Assembly (NCBI RefSeq): GCF_001293685.1
Contig: NZ_BCAG01000006.1
Span: 1-64,000, forward strand
Direction: 5' to 3'
Origin: Desulfatitalea tepidiphila
Lineage (GTDB): Bacteria > Desulfobacterota > Desulfobacteria > Desulfobacterales > Desulfosarcinaceae
Length of the DNA: 64,000 nt
The position numbers and the translations under genes are program-made. The notes below the pieces were generated by a model. That model worked only from the letters and a program-made list of their open reading frames with translations. It was not told the DNA's origin and did not search any database. This document shows, piece after piece, positions 8,707 through 15,864 of the stretch. The first letter of the stretch is position 1; the number at the start of each line of letters is the position of its first letter.

Positions 8707-9215
8707 CCATGAAGGACTTTATCGAACAGGAGAAACGGCGGCTGCAGGAATCGCTGCACTGGTTCAACAGCCGGGGCAGCCGCATGGCGGTCAGAGAATC
8801 CGGGGATCTCTTTCTGGACACCCTGGTGGACAGCTTCACCGTCACCCGGATCGCCCCCCATTTCGACGCCGCTGGAAACCATCTGCGCACCGATTTCTGG
8901 CTGTTGTGGAAGGCGCTCGGTTACGACGAGGGCTTCCAGCACGCCCACACCATCAAGGTGGTGGATGTCCGGGTCGAAGATACCCTGACGGACGAACATG
9001 ACGACACGGAGGTCGAAGGCTGGCTGATTGTCGATATGACCGACGACCTGGGCCGCATTCACCATGTCGAAATGATCGAGCCGGTCTCGGAGCCCGAACT
9101 CGCGGCGGACTGGCAATGCTGGATCGCCTACCGCCAGAAAAACGCCGAAAGATTCCACCGGCTCGACGCCCAGCTTCTGACCGAGCATCTCCGGATCGCG
9201 GAGGACTGGTCATGA
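8703..9215 (+). CDS. Hypothetical phage head-module protein
   Basis: 170-aa soluble protein starting MTMKDFIEQEKRRLQES, with no membrane segment or motif I recognise. The sequence is acidic with an alternating beta/alpha look. The start overlaps the MuF gene stop (ATGA) and the stop overlaps the next start, so it belongs to the same translationally coupled block. An alternative ATG lies two codons downstream. The position next to a polyvalent MuF effector makes an accessory or immunity-like role conceivable, but nothing in the sequence shows it. Confidence 0.65.
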   Translation: MTMKDFIEQEKRRLQESLHWFNSRGSRMAVRESGDLFLDTLVDSFTVTRIAPHFDAAGNHLRTDFWLLWKALGYDEGFQHAHTIKVVDVRVEDTLTDEHDDTEVEGWLIVDMTDDLGRIHHVEMIEPVSEPELAADWQCWIAYRQKNAERFHRLDAQLLTEHLRIAEDWS

Positions 9216-9565
9216 AACTGCGCTATATGATCGACTCAATAATGGCCGACCGGCAAGCCACCGTGCCGGAATACGTGCCCGTGGGCGTCTGGGTTCAGGG
9301 ACCGGGTCCCGGTCTGGATGTGGAGATGTACTACCTCGACCGGGGACCGAACGGGCTTGCCGACCGCAAGGATGAGGCTGCCTGGGTGGTCAACCGTCTG
9401 GTCGAGGCCGGGGCCACCTCGCTTCCGGCGGATTTTCTCGAATACCACCGGCTGTCCCGCTCTCCCTACGACGGGGTCTTTTCCGAGATCACCGAGACCG
9501 GCGAATACCCCTCCCTCGACGCCTGCGGCAAGGCCGTTCTGGCCCGGCTGAATCCCGCCCGCTGA
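9212..9565 (+). CDS. Hypothetical phage protein
   Basis: 117-aa protein starting MKLRYMIDSIMADRQATVP. GGAG precedes the ATG at 9212, which overlaps the previous stop by 4 bases; a longer frame back to 9116 is a read-through of the upstream gene and is not preferred. There is no recognised domain. It is the last gene of the portal-MuF block: a 103-base gap with regulatory element copy 2 follows. Confidence 0.6.
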   Translation: MKLRYMIDSIMADRQATVPEYVPVGVWVQGPGPGLDVEMYYLDRGPNGLADRKDEAAWVVNRLVEAGATSLPADFLEYHRLSRSPYDGVFSEITETGEYPSLDACGKAVLARLNPAR

Positions 9566-9580
9566 AATTCGCCGTCACCC

Positions 9581-9612
9581 TCCGACACATCGCCGACGCT
9601 TCCGGTAAGTAA
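9581..9612 (+). promoter_or_regulatory. Phage intergenic element, copy 2 (before methylase-protease gene)
   Basis: TCCGAC-N15-CCGGTAAGTAA with the common spacer ACATCGCCGACGCTT. It lies 57 bases before the ATG at 9669, and a GC-rich imperfect hairpin (CTCC..GGAG, about 9622-9641) lies between. See the copy at 2503 for the family. Confidence 0.75.
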
Positions 9613-9668
9613 CCGCAGAACGCTCCCCGCAGGTCGCGGAGAGCACAGCAAACTGACCGGAGACGTTG

Positions 9669-12077
9669 ATGGAACTGTTCGCCACAGACCTGGAAAGGCT
9701 GGCGTTTCTACTGGAGGCCGATGCGGCGCTGACTCTTGATCCCGACACGCTCGGGTCCGAGGCCGCCGAACAGTCCGCTCCTGAAGAGCTCCCTCCCGAG
9801 AAGCGCCCCAAGTACATCACCAACTACATCGGCAGTAAGCAGAAGCTCGTCGACTGGATCTGGAAGCATACCCCGGAGGGCACTGGCACGGTGCTGGATG
9901 CCTTTTCGGGGTCTGCGGTCGTGGCCTACATGTACAAGACCAAGGGCCTCCAGGTCATCGCCAACGACCGGCTCCGCTACTGCCACCACGCCGCCAAGGC
10001 GATCATCGAGAACAACTCGGTTCGCCTGAGCGAGGACGAGATCGAGGCGCTCCTGGCCGACAACGCCAAGGCGGGCAGCTTCGTTCAGGACAACTTCAAG
10101 GGCATCTTCTTCGCCAAGGGCGTCCATGCGCTGATCGACACCATCCGCGCCAACTGCGACAAGCTCTCCGGCTTCAAGAAAGACATCGCCCTGTTCGGCC
10201 TCGGCAAGACCTGCATGAGCGGCAAGGGTGGCTTTGGCCACTTCTCGTCGTCCACCGATTATGGCCGCCGCCAGGACACCCCCGACGAGTTCAAGGATCG
10301 CTTGCGCAAGAACCTGCAGCGCATCAACGCCCTGATCTTCGACAACGACAAGGAAAACAAGGCATACCGGCAGGACATCAACGAACTGCTGCCGAAAGCC
10401 AAGGCGGATCTGGCCTACTTCGATCCGCCCTACGCCACCGAGTTTTCGACCACCAACTACGAGCGGGCCTACCACTTCGTGGAGGGGCTCATGACCTATT
10501 GGGAAGGGCTCGAAATCAAGGCCGACACCAAGGTCAAGTATTACGAGACCGACCACAAGACCGTCACCAAGGCCAACGCCAACGAGTTCTTCCAGACCTT
10601 TCTCGGCAACGCCAAGCACATCCCGCACTGGCTGATTTCCTACCGCGATCACGCCTATCCCAACGAGCAGGAGATGAAGCGGATCATCGGCTCCTTCGGC
10701 AAGCAGAGCCGGATGAAGTCCAAGGATCACCACTACGCCATCACCTCCAAGCACGGCGAGGCATCCAACGCCAAGGAGCGTCTCTTCGTCTGCGCTCCCG
10801 GGGCCAAGGCCAGCGCCGAGCGGGAGGAAAAACCCGTTCCGATGGCCGCCGCCGCGAACTTCCACACCAGCATCCCCGTGGATATCCGGCTGGGCGAAGG
10901 CGAACGTCTCGCGACCGAGGCCATGGATGTCGGCTCGGCGGGCGACCCCCAGTTCAGCTTCGTGCTCTGCCGCACCGGGACCAACAAGAACGGCGACCAC
11001 TTCACCGCCGAGGAGTTGTCCGGTCGGCACATGACGGCCGTGAACAAGAAGGTCGATCTGCAGCATTCGCAGGAGTTCAACGACATCGTGGGCGGCATCG
11101 TCGCCGCCGACTACCTGGAGGACGACAACGGCGGCCGCGTGGAATGCGTCGGCGAGCTGTACGTTCACGACACCCCGGCCGCCCGGCTGGCCTACAAGCT
11201 GATGAAGCGCGGGATCATCTCCCAGGTCTCCATGGAATGCGACTACCAGGAGGGCGAATGCTCGGTCTGCCACAAGCGCTTCCAGAACAAGGCCGACTAC
11301 TGCACCCACCTGCGCAAATTCAAGGGCCGTGATGTGGGCGGCCAACCCGTTTTCGAGATTCTGCACGGCGTCACTTTCACCGGACTGGGACTGCTCGACC
11401 GCAAAGGCGCGGACGAGAACGCCAGGATTCTGCAGGTGGCGTCCCTTCAGAGCCAGCCCGACCAATCCCAACCCGAAGGAGATTCCACGATGGAAGACAA
11501 AACCAAACCTACCGATGACCCGGCAGCCAAGACTGAATCTGACGCGGCCAAGAAGAAACCGGCCCAGCAGGAAGGCGATCCTGCCCGCGTTACCGACCTG
11601 GAAAAGGAAAACCGGCAGCTCAAGGCCCAGGTCGCCGAGCTGCAGAAACGCGTCCAGGAATTGGAAGCCGAACAAAAGGCGGCCGCTTGCCGCTCCCGCG
11701 CCAAGAAGCTGCTCACCCGGCTGGAGAAGCAGGGGCTCTCCTTTGCGTCCGATGAGGACCGGGAAGCCGAGCTGAAACGACTGGCCGAACTGTCCGACGA
11801 AGCCTTCGCCGCCACCGAGGCCGCTTACGAGCGCCTGCCCAAATCGGCCAAGGCGGACAAGGACAAGGAAGAGAAACCCGCTGACAGCGACCAGGGCGGC
11901 AAGCCCGCCGCCAAGGCATCGACGGAAACCCCGCTGCGCAGCGACGCCGGTGTCAGGCCCCACGATGTGGACGACCGCAAGGTGTCGCTCGAGGACCGTC
12001 TGCGCGACGGGTTCATGGCCGCTTACCGCAACCGTGTCGGCGAGGACTCTCCCGAACACTCGCAAATCAACGCATAA
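9669..12077 (+). CDS. D12 adenine methyltransferase fused to prohead protease-like domain and scaffold
   Basis: 802 aa in three parts. Residues about 48-370 are a D12-class (Dam-like) N6-adenine DNA methyltransferase: NYIGSKQKLVDWIW, SAM-binding VLDAFSGSAVV (about residue 75-85) and catalytic YFDPPY (DPPY at 252-255). Residues about 375-600 resemble a phage prohead protease/peptidase region, with a CSVCHKRF..YCTHLRK Cys/His cluster near 531-550 and a hydrophobic VFEILHGVTFTGLGLLD segment. From about 608 on it is a charged coiled-coil scaffold. It directly precedes the decoration and major capsid genes, exactly where protease/scaffold genes belong. The protease assignment rests mostly on position and general pattern; the methyltransferase is certain by motif. 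Confidence 0.8.
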   Translation: MELFATDLERLAFLLEADAALTLDPDTLGSEAAEQSAPEELPPEKRPKYITNYIGSKQKLVDWIWKHTPEGTGTVLDAFSGSAVVAYMYKTKGLQVIANDRLRYCHHAAKAIIENNSVRLSEDEIEALLADNAKAGSFVQDNFKGIFFAKGVHALIDTIRANCDKLSGFKKDIALFGLGKTCMSGKGGFGHFSSSTDYGRRQDTPDEFKDRLRKNLQRINALIFDNDKENKAYRQDINELLPKAKADLAYFDPPYATEFSTTNYERAYHFVEGLMTYWEGLEIKADTKVKYYETDHKTVTKANANEFFQTFLGNAKHIPHWLISYRDHAYPNEQEMKRIIGSFGKQSRMKSKDHHYAITSKHGEASNAKERLFVCAPGAKASAEREEKPVPMAAAANFHTSIPVDIRLGEGERLATEAMDVGSAGDPQFSFVLCRTGTNKNGDHFTAEELSGRHMTAVNKKVDLQHSQEFNDIVGGIVAADYLEDDNGGRVECVGELYVHDTPAARLAYKLMKRGIISQVSMECDYQEGECSVCHKRFQNKADYCTHLRKFKGRDVGGQPVFEILHGVTFTGLGLLDRKGADENARILQVASLQSQPDQSQPEGDSTMEDKTKPTDDPAAKTESDAAKKKPAQQEGDPARVTDLEKENRQLKAQVAELQKRVQELEAEQKAAACRSRAKKLLTRLEKQGLSFASDEDREAELKRLAELSDEAFAATEAAYERLPKSAKADKDKEEKPADSDQGGKPAAKASTETPLRSDAGVRPHDVDDRKVSLEDRLRDGFMAAYRNRVGEDSPEHSQINA
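11490..12077 (+). CDS. Internal scaffold protein nested in the fusion gene
   Basis: An in-frame ATG at 11490 is preceded by GAAGGAG with a suitable spacer, starting MEDKTKPTDDPAAK, and would give a 195-aa acidic/basic coiled-coil scaffold (leucine-rich heptads in VTDLEKENRQLKAQVAELQK) identical to the C-terminus of the 802-aa protein. Nested scaffolds made from an internal start inside the protease gene are established in lambda (C/Nu3) and relatives. Here the ribosome site is as good as that of the neighbouring genes, so independent expression is likely. Confidence 0.6.
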   Translation: MEDKTKPTDDPAAKTESDAAKKKPAQQEGDPARVTDLEKENRQLKAQVAELQKRVQELEAEQKAAACRSRAKKLLTRLEKQGLSFASDEDREAELKRLAELSDEAFAATEAAYERLPKSAKADKDKEEKPADSDQGGKPAAKASTETPLRSDAGVRPHDVDDRKVSLEDRLRDGFMAAYRNRVGEDSPEHSQINA

Positions 12078-12089
12078 GGAGGAAACACC

Positions 12090-12452
12090 ATGTCATTCAT
12101 CAATCCGTGTCACCGCAGCCTCGCCTATGGCGACGGCCACATCCAGGGCGACGGCCAGCTCGGCCAGGTGGTCCGCGTGGTTGGCGACGACCTGTTCGCC
12201 GTCAACACCGATCCCACCAAACGCTCCTTCGGCATCCTGATCAAGGATTACGCCGGTGGCGAAATGCCCGGCATCTACTGCGACGGCGGCGTTTACGAGA
12301 CCGACGCCTTCGAAGGGACCGTCGTCGCCGGAGACGACCTGAAAGTTTCGGCGAGCGGTCGGCTGACCAACGGCGTCTCGGCCGGAGAGCACGTCGTCGC
12401 CCACGCCATTTCCGTACAGAGCGGCGTCCTCAAATTCCGATTGCTCGTCTAA
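12090..12452 (+). CDS. Head decoration/stabilisation-like protein
   Basis: 120-aa beta-rich, Gly/Val-rich protein starting MSFINPCHRSLAYGDG, between the scaffold and the major capsid gene. Phages of this organisation place a decoration (lambda gpD-like) or DUF2190-type capsid-stabilising protein here, and the small beta-barrel-like composition (VVAGDDLKVSASGRL) fits. AAGGAGG precedes the start. No diagnostic motif is present, so the call depends on size, composition and order. Confidence 0.6.
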   Translation: MSFINPCHRSLAYGDGHIQGDGQLGQVVRVVGDDLFAVNTDPTKRSFGILIKDYAGGEMPGIYCDGGVYETDAFEGTVVAGDDLKVSASGRLTNGVSAGEHVVAHAISVQSGVLKFRLLV

Positions 12453-12470
12453 CCCAAGGAGCCAACGCAC

Positions 12471-13334
12471 ATGAAAACCAAACAGTTGAAGATCCATTCC
12501 CAGGAATACATGGAAACCATGGCGCGGCTCATGAGCGAGGCTCTCGAGTCGCCCGAAGGCATGCGGGCGCTTGCCGCCGCCATCGCCGCGCCCATCGAAC
12601 AGGAGATCAAGCGCAAGGAGATCTCCTCGCTGCTGCTCACCAAGCACACGTTGCCCAAGGGCGAACGTCCGGTCTACCAGAAGAAACCGACCGTCAAGGC
12701 CCACTGGATCAGCAAGGACGGCGACGCCCAGGAGCAGGAGGTGGGCAAGGACGAGGTCGAGTTCCCCACCAACCGCATCCACTCCAACCCGATGGTGGAC
12801 GTTTCCGTCCTCAAAAACGGCAACATCGGCACGCTGATGGACATTCAGACCAGCGCCGCCGACGCCATCCGCAAGGAGATGGACCGCCGCACCATTTCGG
12901 TGCTGTCCTCGGCCATCCCGGCGGCCAACACCATCGAGGTCACCGGCGACCTGCTCACCGAGGATGCACTGAACGAGGCCATCTCGATCATCGAGGATCT
13001 GGAGCTGTCGGTGAAGTACATCGTCATGCGCGGCCGCCGTTTCAACGACATGCGCGGCTGGAACCTCGATCCCCAGACCAAGCTCGAGCTGCGTCAGAAG
13101 GGCGTCATCAAGAACTACGGCACCGGCGGCATTCTGTTGACGGCCTCCATGCCGCTGGACGAGATCATCATCGTCCCGGATGAAGAGGTCGGAAAGATGC
13201 CGGTGCGCGAAAACCTGAAGACGGAGTCCATCGATCAGAAGACCCGCTTCAAGACCGGCTGGTTGGTGTGGTCCGAGATCGGTCAGGGCATTACCCGCCC
13301 CGACATCATGGCCAAGGTCAAACTGGTTCCGTAA
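12471..13334 (+). CDS. Major capsid protein
   Basis: 287-aa protein, probably HK97-fold, which forms the icosahedral shell. Evidence is order (scaffold, decoration, capsid, connector), a helical charged N-terminus, an E-loop-like region (about residues 60-100) and a P-domain/A-domain pattern with a hydrophobic C-terminal end (GWLVWSEIGQGITRP). It is on the short side for HK97-type capsids. AAGGAG precedes the ATG. No direct signature motif is visible, so this is strong by context rather than by motif. Confidence 0.75.
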   Translation: MKTKQLKIHSQEYMETMARLMSEALESPEGMRALAAAIAAPIEQEIKRKEISSLLLTKHTLPKGERPVYQKKPTVKAHWISKDGDAQEQEVGKDEVEFPTNRIHSNPMVDVSVLKNGNIGTLMDIQTSAADAIRKEMDRRTISVLSSAIPAANTIEVTGDLLTEDALNEAISIIEDLELSVKYIVMRGRRFNDMRGWNLDPQTKLELRQKGVIKNYGTGGILLTASMPLDEIIIVPDEEVGKMPVRENLKTESIDQKTRFKTGWLVWSEIGQGITRPDIMAKVKLVP

Positions 13335-13352
13335 TCCGGGAGGTGACGTGAC

Positions 13353-13712
13353 ATGAATCGAATCAAGAACATCCGTCCCGGCGTTCTGGTGATCCCCGAC
13401 GCCGGGTTGAAGCTCAAACCCGGTCAGGTGGTCGAGGTGGAACGTCTCACCAAGCAGATCCAGGCGGCGCTCAAGAACGGCCGCCTGGCCATGACCGACA
13501 AACCGAAGCAGGAACCGCTCGCCTCTCCAGAGCCAGATCAGGACGCGGAACCGGTGGACCTGAGCAAACTCTCCGCCACCGACGCCATCTCCCGGGTCAA
13601 CGAGGAAGCCAATCCGGAAACCCTCAAAGGCTACATGGACACCGAGAAACGCCGCACGGTGATCGACGCGCTCAAGAGCCGTCTGGAGGGTCTGCAAGGT
13701 GCTGCTGAGTGA
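13353..13712 (+). CDS. Small protein after major capsid
   Basis: 119-aa protein. The N-terminal half is a small beta unit (PGVLVIPDAGLKLKPGQVVEV); a Pro/Glu linker follows, then a helical C-terminus. Short proteins of this form often follow capsid genes in myophages and may bind the head or the joining ring; the role is not shown. The next gene starts 14 bases before its stop. Confidence 0.6.
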   Translation: MNRIKNIRPGVLVIPDAGLKLKPGQVVEVERLTKQIQAALKNGRLAMTDKPKQEPLASPEPDQDAEPVDLSKLSATDAISRVNEEANPETLKGYMDTEKRRTVIDALKSRLEGLQGAAE

Positions 13713-14163
13713 CCTGATCGCCGACCTGCGGCTCGACCTGTCCGATCCGGGCGCATCTCTCTTCGAGGATCAGACTCTGGAGAGGTGCGTCCGGAAGGCC
13801 GTTTTCCGTGTCGGCCGTGACCTCGACCAATCGCTGACGATCACGGCCGGAGAGATTACCCCCGATCCCACCGGCGAGGTCCGCGAGCTTTTGGTGATCA
13901 TGGCGCAGATCCACGCCTGCCAGGTCATGCGTTCGGCCACCGCCAACGCCTTCTCCTTTTCCAGCGGCGACAAGCGGGTGGACAAAACCGGCCAGCCCGG
14001 CCACTGGGCCAAGCTCGAGGCCGATCTGCTCGCCGACTACCGCCAGCGGCTCACCGAGCTGCGTCCGGACACCCAGCTCGATCAGGAAGCCTACATCCTG
14101 ACCCCGAGCGGCCTTACGCCGGTCATCTACGAACAAGGGATCGATCTCGATGTTGTTGAATGA
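13699..14163 (+). CDS. Head-tail connector-like protein
   Basis: 154 aa, mostly helical, starting at a GTG at 13699 that overlaps the previous gene by 14 bases, with GGAGGG upstream. The pattern, an N-terminal short helix (LLSDLIADLRLDLSD), a C-terminal helical hairpin and a YR-rich segment, resembles the gp6/gp15-type adaptor that sits below the portal. Assignment is from size, helical content and place in the order capsid, adaptor, stopper, tail completion. Confidence 0.6.
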   Translation: MLLSDLIADLRLDLSDPGASLFEDQTLERCVRKAVFRVGRDLDQSLTITAGEITPDPTGEVRELLVIMAQIHACQVMRSATANAFSFSSGDKRVDKTGQPGHWAKLEADLLADYRQRLTELRPDTQLDQEAYILTPSGLTPVIYEQGIDLDVVE

Positions 14164-14509
14164 CCGGGAACGCGCCGAAGCCGTGGCCGACGTCGCCCGG
14201 CTGATCCTCTCCTCCGGCCAGACAGCACGCGTCCTGCGCGTGGTTCCCGGCGAGCGGCTCTACGGCACCGACGATGCCGAATACGCGGAAGTCGCTGTCA
14301 TCCCCCTCGAACTGAACGAAACCCCGCCGGAGGAGCTGAGCGGCAAGATCGACGCGCTCGCCTGCGTCCTTCCGAATGCTGATGTCCAGGGTGAAGACCG
14401 CCTGGCCGCAGACAGGGAAACCTATCGCATACAGAGTGTGGAAGAAGAACACTTCTTCGGCACCGTCACTCACAAGAACCTGCAACTGGTGAAGCTCAAT
14501 GGGCGTTAG
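14150..14509 (+). CDS. Head closure/stopper-like protein
   Basis: 119-aa protein with an N-terminal helix (NDRERAEAVADVARLIL) and then mostly beta strands, ending HKNLQLVKLNGR. The small beta barrel after the adaptor is the usual stopper (gp16/FII-like). It starts at the ATG at 14150 inside the end of the previous gene and overlaps the next by 11 bases, all in tight translational coupling. No diagnostic residues are known for this family. Confidence 0.55.
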   Translation: MLLNDRERAEAVADVARLILSSGQTARVLRVVPGERLYGTDDAEYAEVAVIPLELNETPPEELSGKIDALACVLPNADVQGEDRLAADRETYRIQSVEEEHFFGTVTHKNLQLVKLNGR

Positions 14510-14984
14510 GCGGACCGGTGACTGGGACAAGGCCCGCGCCAAGCTGACCACCGGCATGGGGCCACGTCTGGCCACGGCCCTGCGACAGGCCACGATCCGC
14601 AACGCCCTTTTTCTGGTGCGCGAGATCCAGCGGGGGATTCGCTCCCAGGCCCCGGGCGGACAGGCCTTCGTGAAACTCGCCGAGAGCACCATCGAGCGCA
14701 AAGGTTCCAGCAAGGCGCTCATCGACACCGGCTTTCTCGTCAACGCCATCACCCAGAAGATCATGGCCGACAAGGCGTTCGTCGGCCTGCTGCGCGGCAC
14801 CGTCAACAAGGACGGGGAAGACATGGTGAACATCGGTGCCGTCATGGAGTACGGGGCCACCATCAAACATCCGAACGGCGCGACCATCGTCATCCCCGCC
14901 AGACCCTTTCTGCATCCGGTGATGGAGAAGTACCGCGAGCAAATCCTCCAGAACTATCGCGAGGCGATCCGCTCCGCGCTTTGA
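14499..14984 (+). CDS. Tail completion / virion morphogenesis protein (HK97 gp10-like)
   Basis: 161-aa basic protein with an N-terminal helix, a central IDTGFLVNAITQKI segment and a C-terminal EYGATIKHP...IPARPFLHPVMEK motif. The ARPFLxP motif followed by a helix is typical of the HK97 gp10 / Mu gpG-like morphogenesis family, which completes the head-proximal tail end. It is the last gene of the head-joining block; regulatory element copy 3 begins 4 bases after the stop. Confidence 0.75.
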   Translation: MGVRRTGDWDKARAKLTTGMGPRLATALRQATIRNALFLVREIQRGIRSQAPGGQAFVKLAESTIERKGSSKALIDTGFLVNAITQKIMADKAFVGLLRGTVNKDGEDMVNIGAVMEYGATIKHPNGATIVIPARPFLHPVMEKYREQILQNYREAIRSAL

Positions 14985-14987
14985 GCC

Positions 14988-15019
14988 TCCGACACATCGC
15001 CAACGCTTCCGGTAAGTAA
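14988..15019 (+). promoter_or_regulatory. Phage intergenic element, copy 3 (before first tail gene)
   Basis: TCCGAC-N15-CCGGTAAGTAA, 25 bases before the TTG start at 15044. The spacer differs from copy 2 by one base (ACATCGCCAACGCTT). It separates head from tail genes. Confidence 0.75.
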
Positions 15020-15043
15020 CCAGGCAGAAAACGGAGGCGTCCC

Positions 15044-15592
15044 TTGAGCACGATACAGACCGTCACAGAAACCCTGATCCGCCTGGCCAAGCAGGCCATC
15101 CACCCGGACACCGTTCTGGTGTTCCCGGATGACCTGTTCGAGGTCCAGCGCACCCCCAGCGTCATCCTCCAGGGGCCGAAGCTGACGGAAGACCGTTTCC
15201 GCCGCAGCCAGAGCCGCCTGTTCGAGAAGAATGTCGCGGAGCTGAGTTTCGAGGAGTGCCGGTTTCCCCGGCTCTATCACCTCGATTTCGATCTGGTGGT
15301 GACCGTGGACCGGGAAGCCGAACTACTCGGTTTTCACGAATCGGTGTCGCGGTTCCTCCAGCTTTACCCGGAGATCGCCATCGCCGACCAGGGCAGCCTG
15401 AACCTTACCGAACTGGTTCCTCTGGGCGGCCTGGCCCGGGTGAACCTCTCCAACCTCCGGCAAAGCTCCGGACGCATCCGCATTGAATCCTGCCCGGTGT
15501 ACGACGGCGACCTGCGCGACGGTCGGCTGATCCGGGACCGGACCTTCCAGTTTCACGGCGACGTGACAGAGCAACGAACCATTCAACCGTAA
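15044..15592 (+). CDS. Tail terminator-like protein
   Basis: 182 aa starting at a TTG at 15044 with GGAGG 8 bases upstream; no nearby ATG fits. Mixed alpha/beta with strong beta segments (LYHLDFDLVVTVD). It lies between the head-joining genes and the sheath, where the tail terminator (gpU/gp15-like) normally lies. Assignment by position only. Confidence 0.5.
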   Translation: MSTIQTVTETLIRLAKQAIHPDTVLVFPDDLFEVQRTPSVILQGPKLTEDRFRRSQSRLFEKNVAELSFEECRFPRLYHLDFDLVVTVDREAELLGFHESVSRFLQLYPEIAIADQGSLNLTELVPLGGLARVNLSNLRQSSGRIRIESCPVYDGDLRDGRLIRDRTFQFHGDVTEQRTIQP

Positions 15593-15604
15593 AGGAGAAC
15601 AACC

Positions 15605-15862
15605 GTGATCGAGATCAGAAACCTGCAGTTCCAACCCCTGACGTTCAACCTCTCCGGCCAGGGAACCCTTCACCTCGGGCCGCGAGAACGCAAGAGCATC
15701 GCCCGCAAGGACCTCTCCGCCGAGATCAAGACCGCCGGAAAACGCGGACTCGTACGCATCACCGACCTGACCGGCGGCGCGGAACCGGAGCCGGAAAAGC
15801 CCACGGCGACCGAGGACGCCGGAACCGATGAGGCCAAGACCACCAGCAAGCGGAGGAAATAA
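15605..15862 (+). CDS. Small tail-module protein
   Basis: 85-aa protein starting at a GTG with AAAGGAG upstream. A short beta N-terminus (LQFQPLTFNLSGQGTLHL) is followed by a basic region and a disordered Glu/Pro/Lys tail (TSKRRK end). It is directly before the sheath gene, with a 2-base gap. Family not recognised; similar small basic proteins precede sheath genes in other myophages. Confidence 0.55.
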   Translation: MIEIRNLQFQPLTFNLSGQGTLHLGPRERKSIARKDLSAEIKTAGKRGLVRITDLTGGAEPEPEKPTATEDAGTDEAKTTSKRRK

Positions 15863-15864
15863 CC

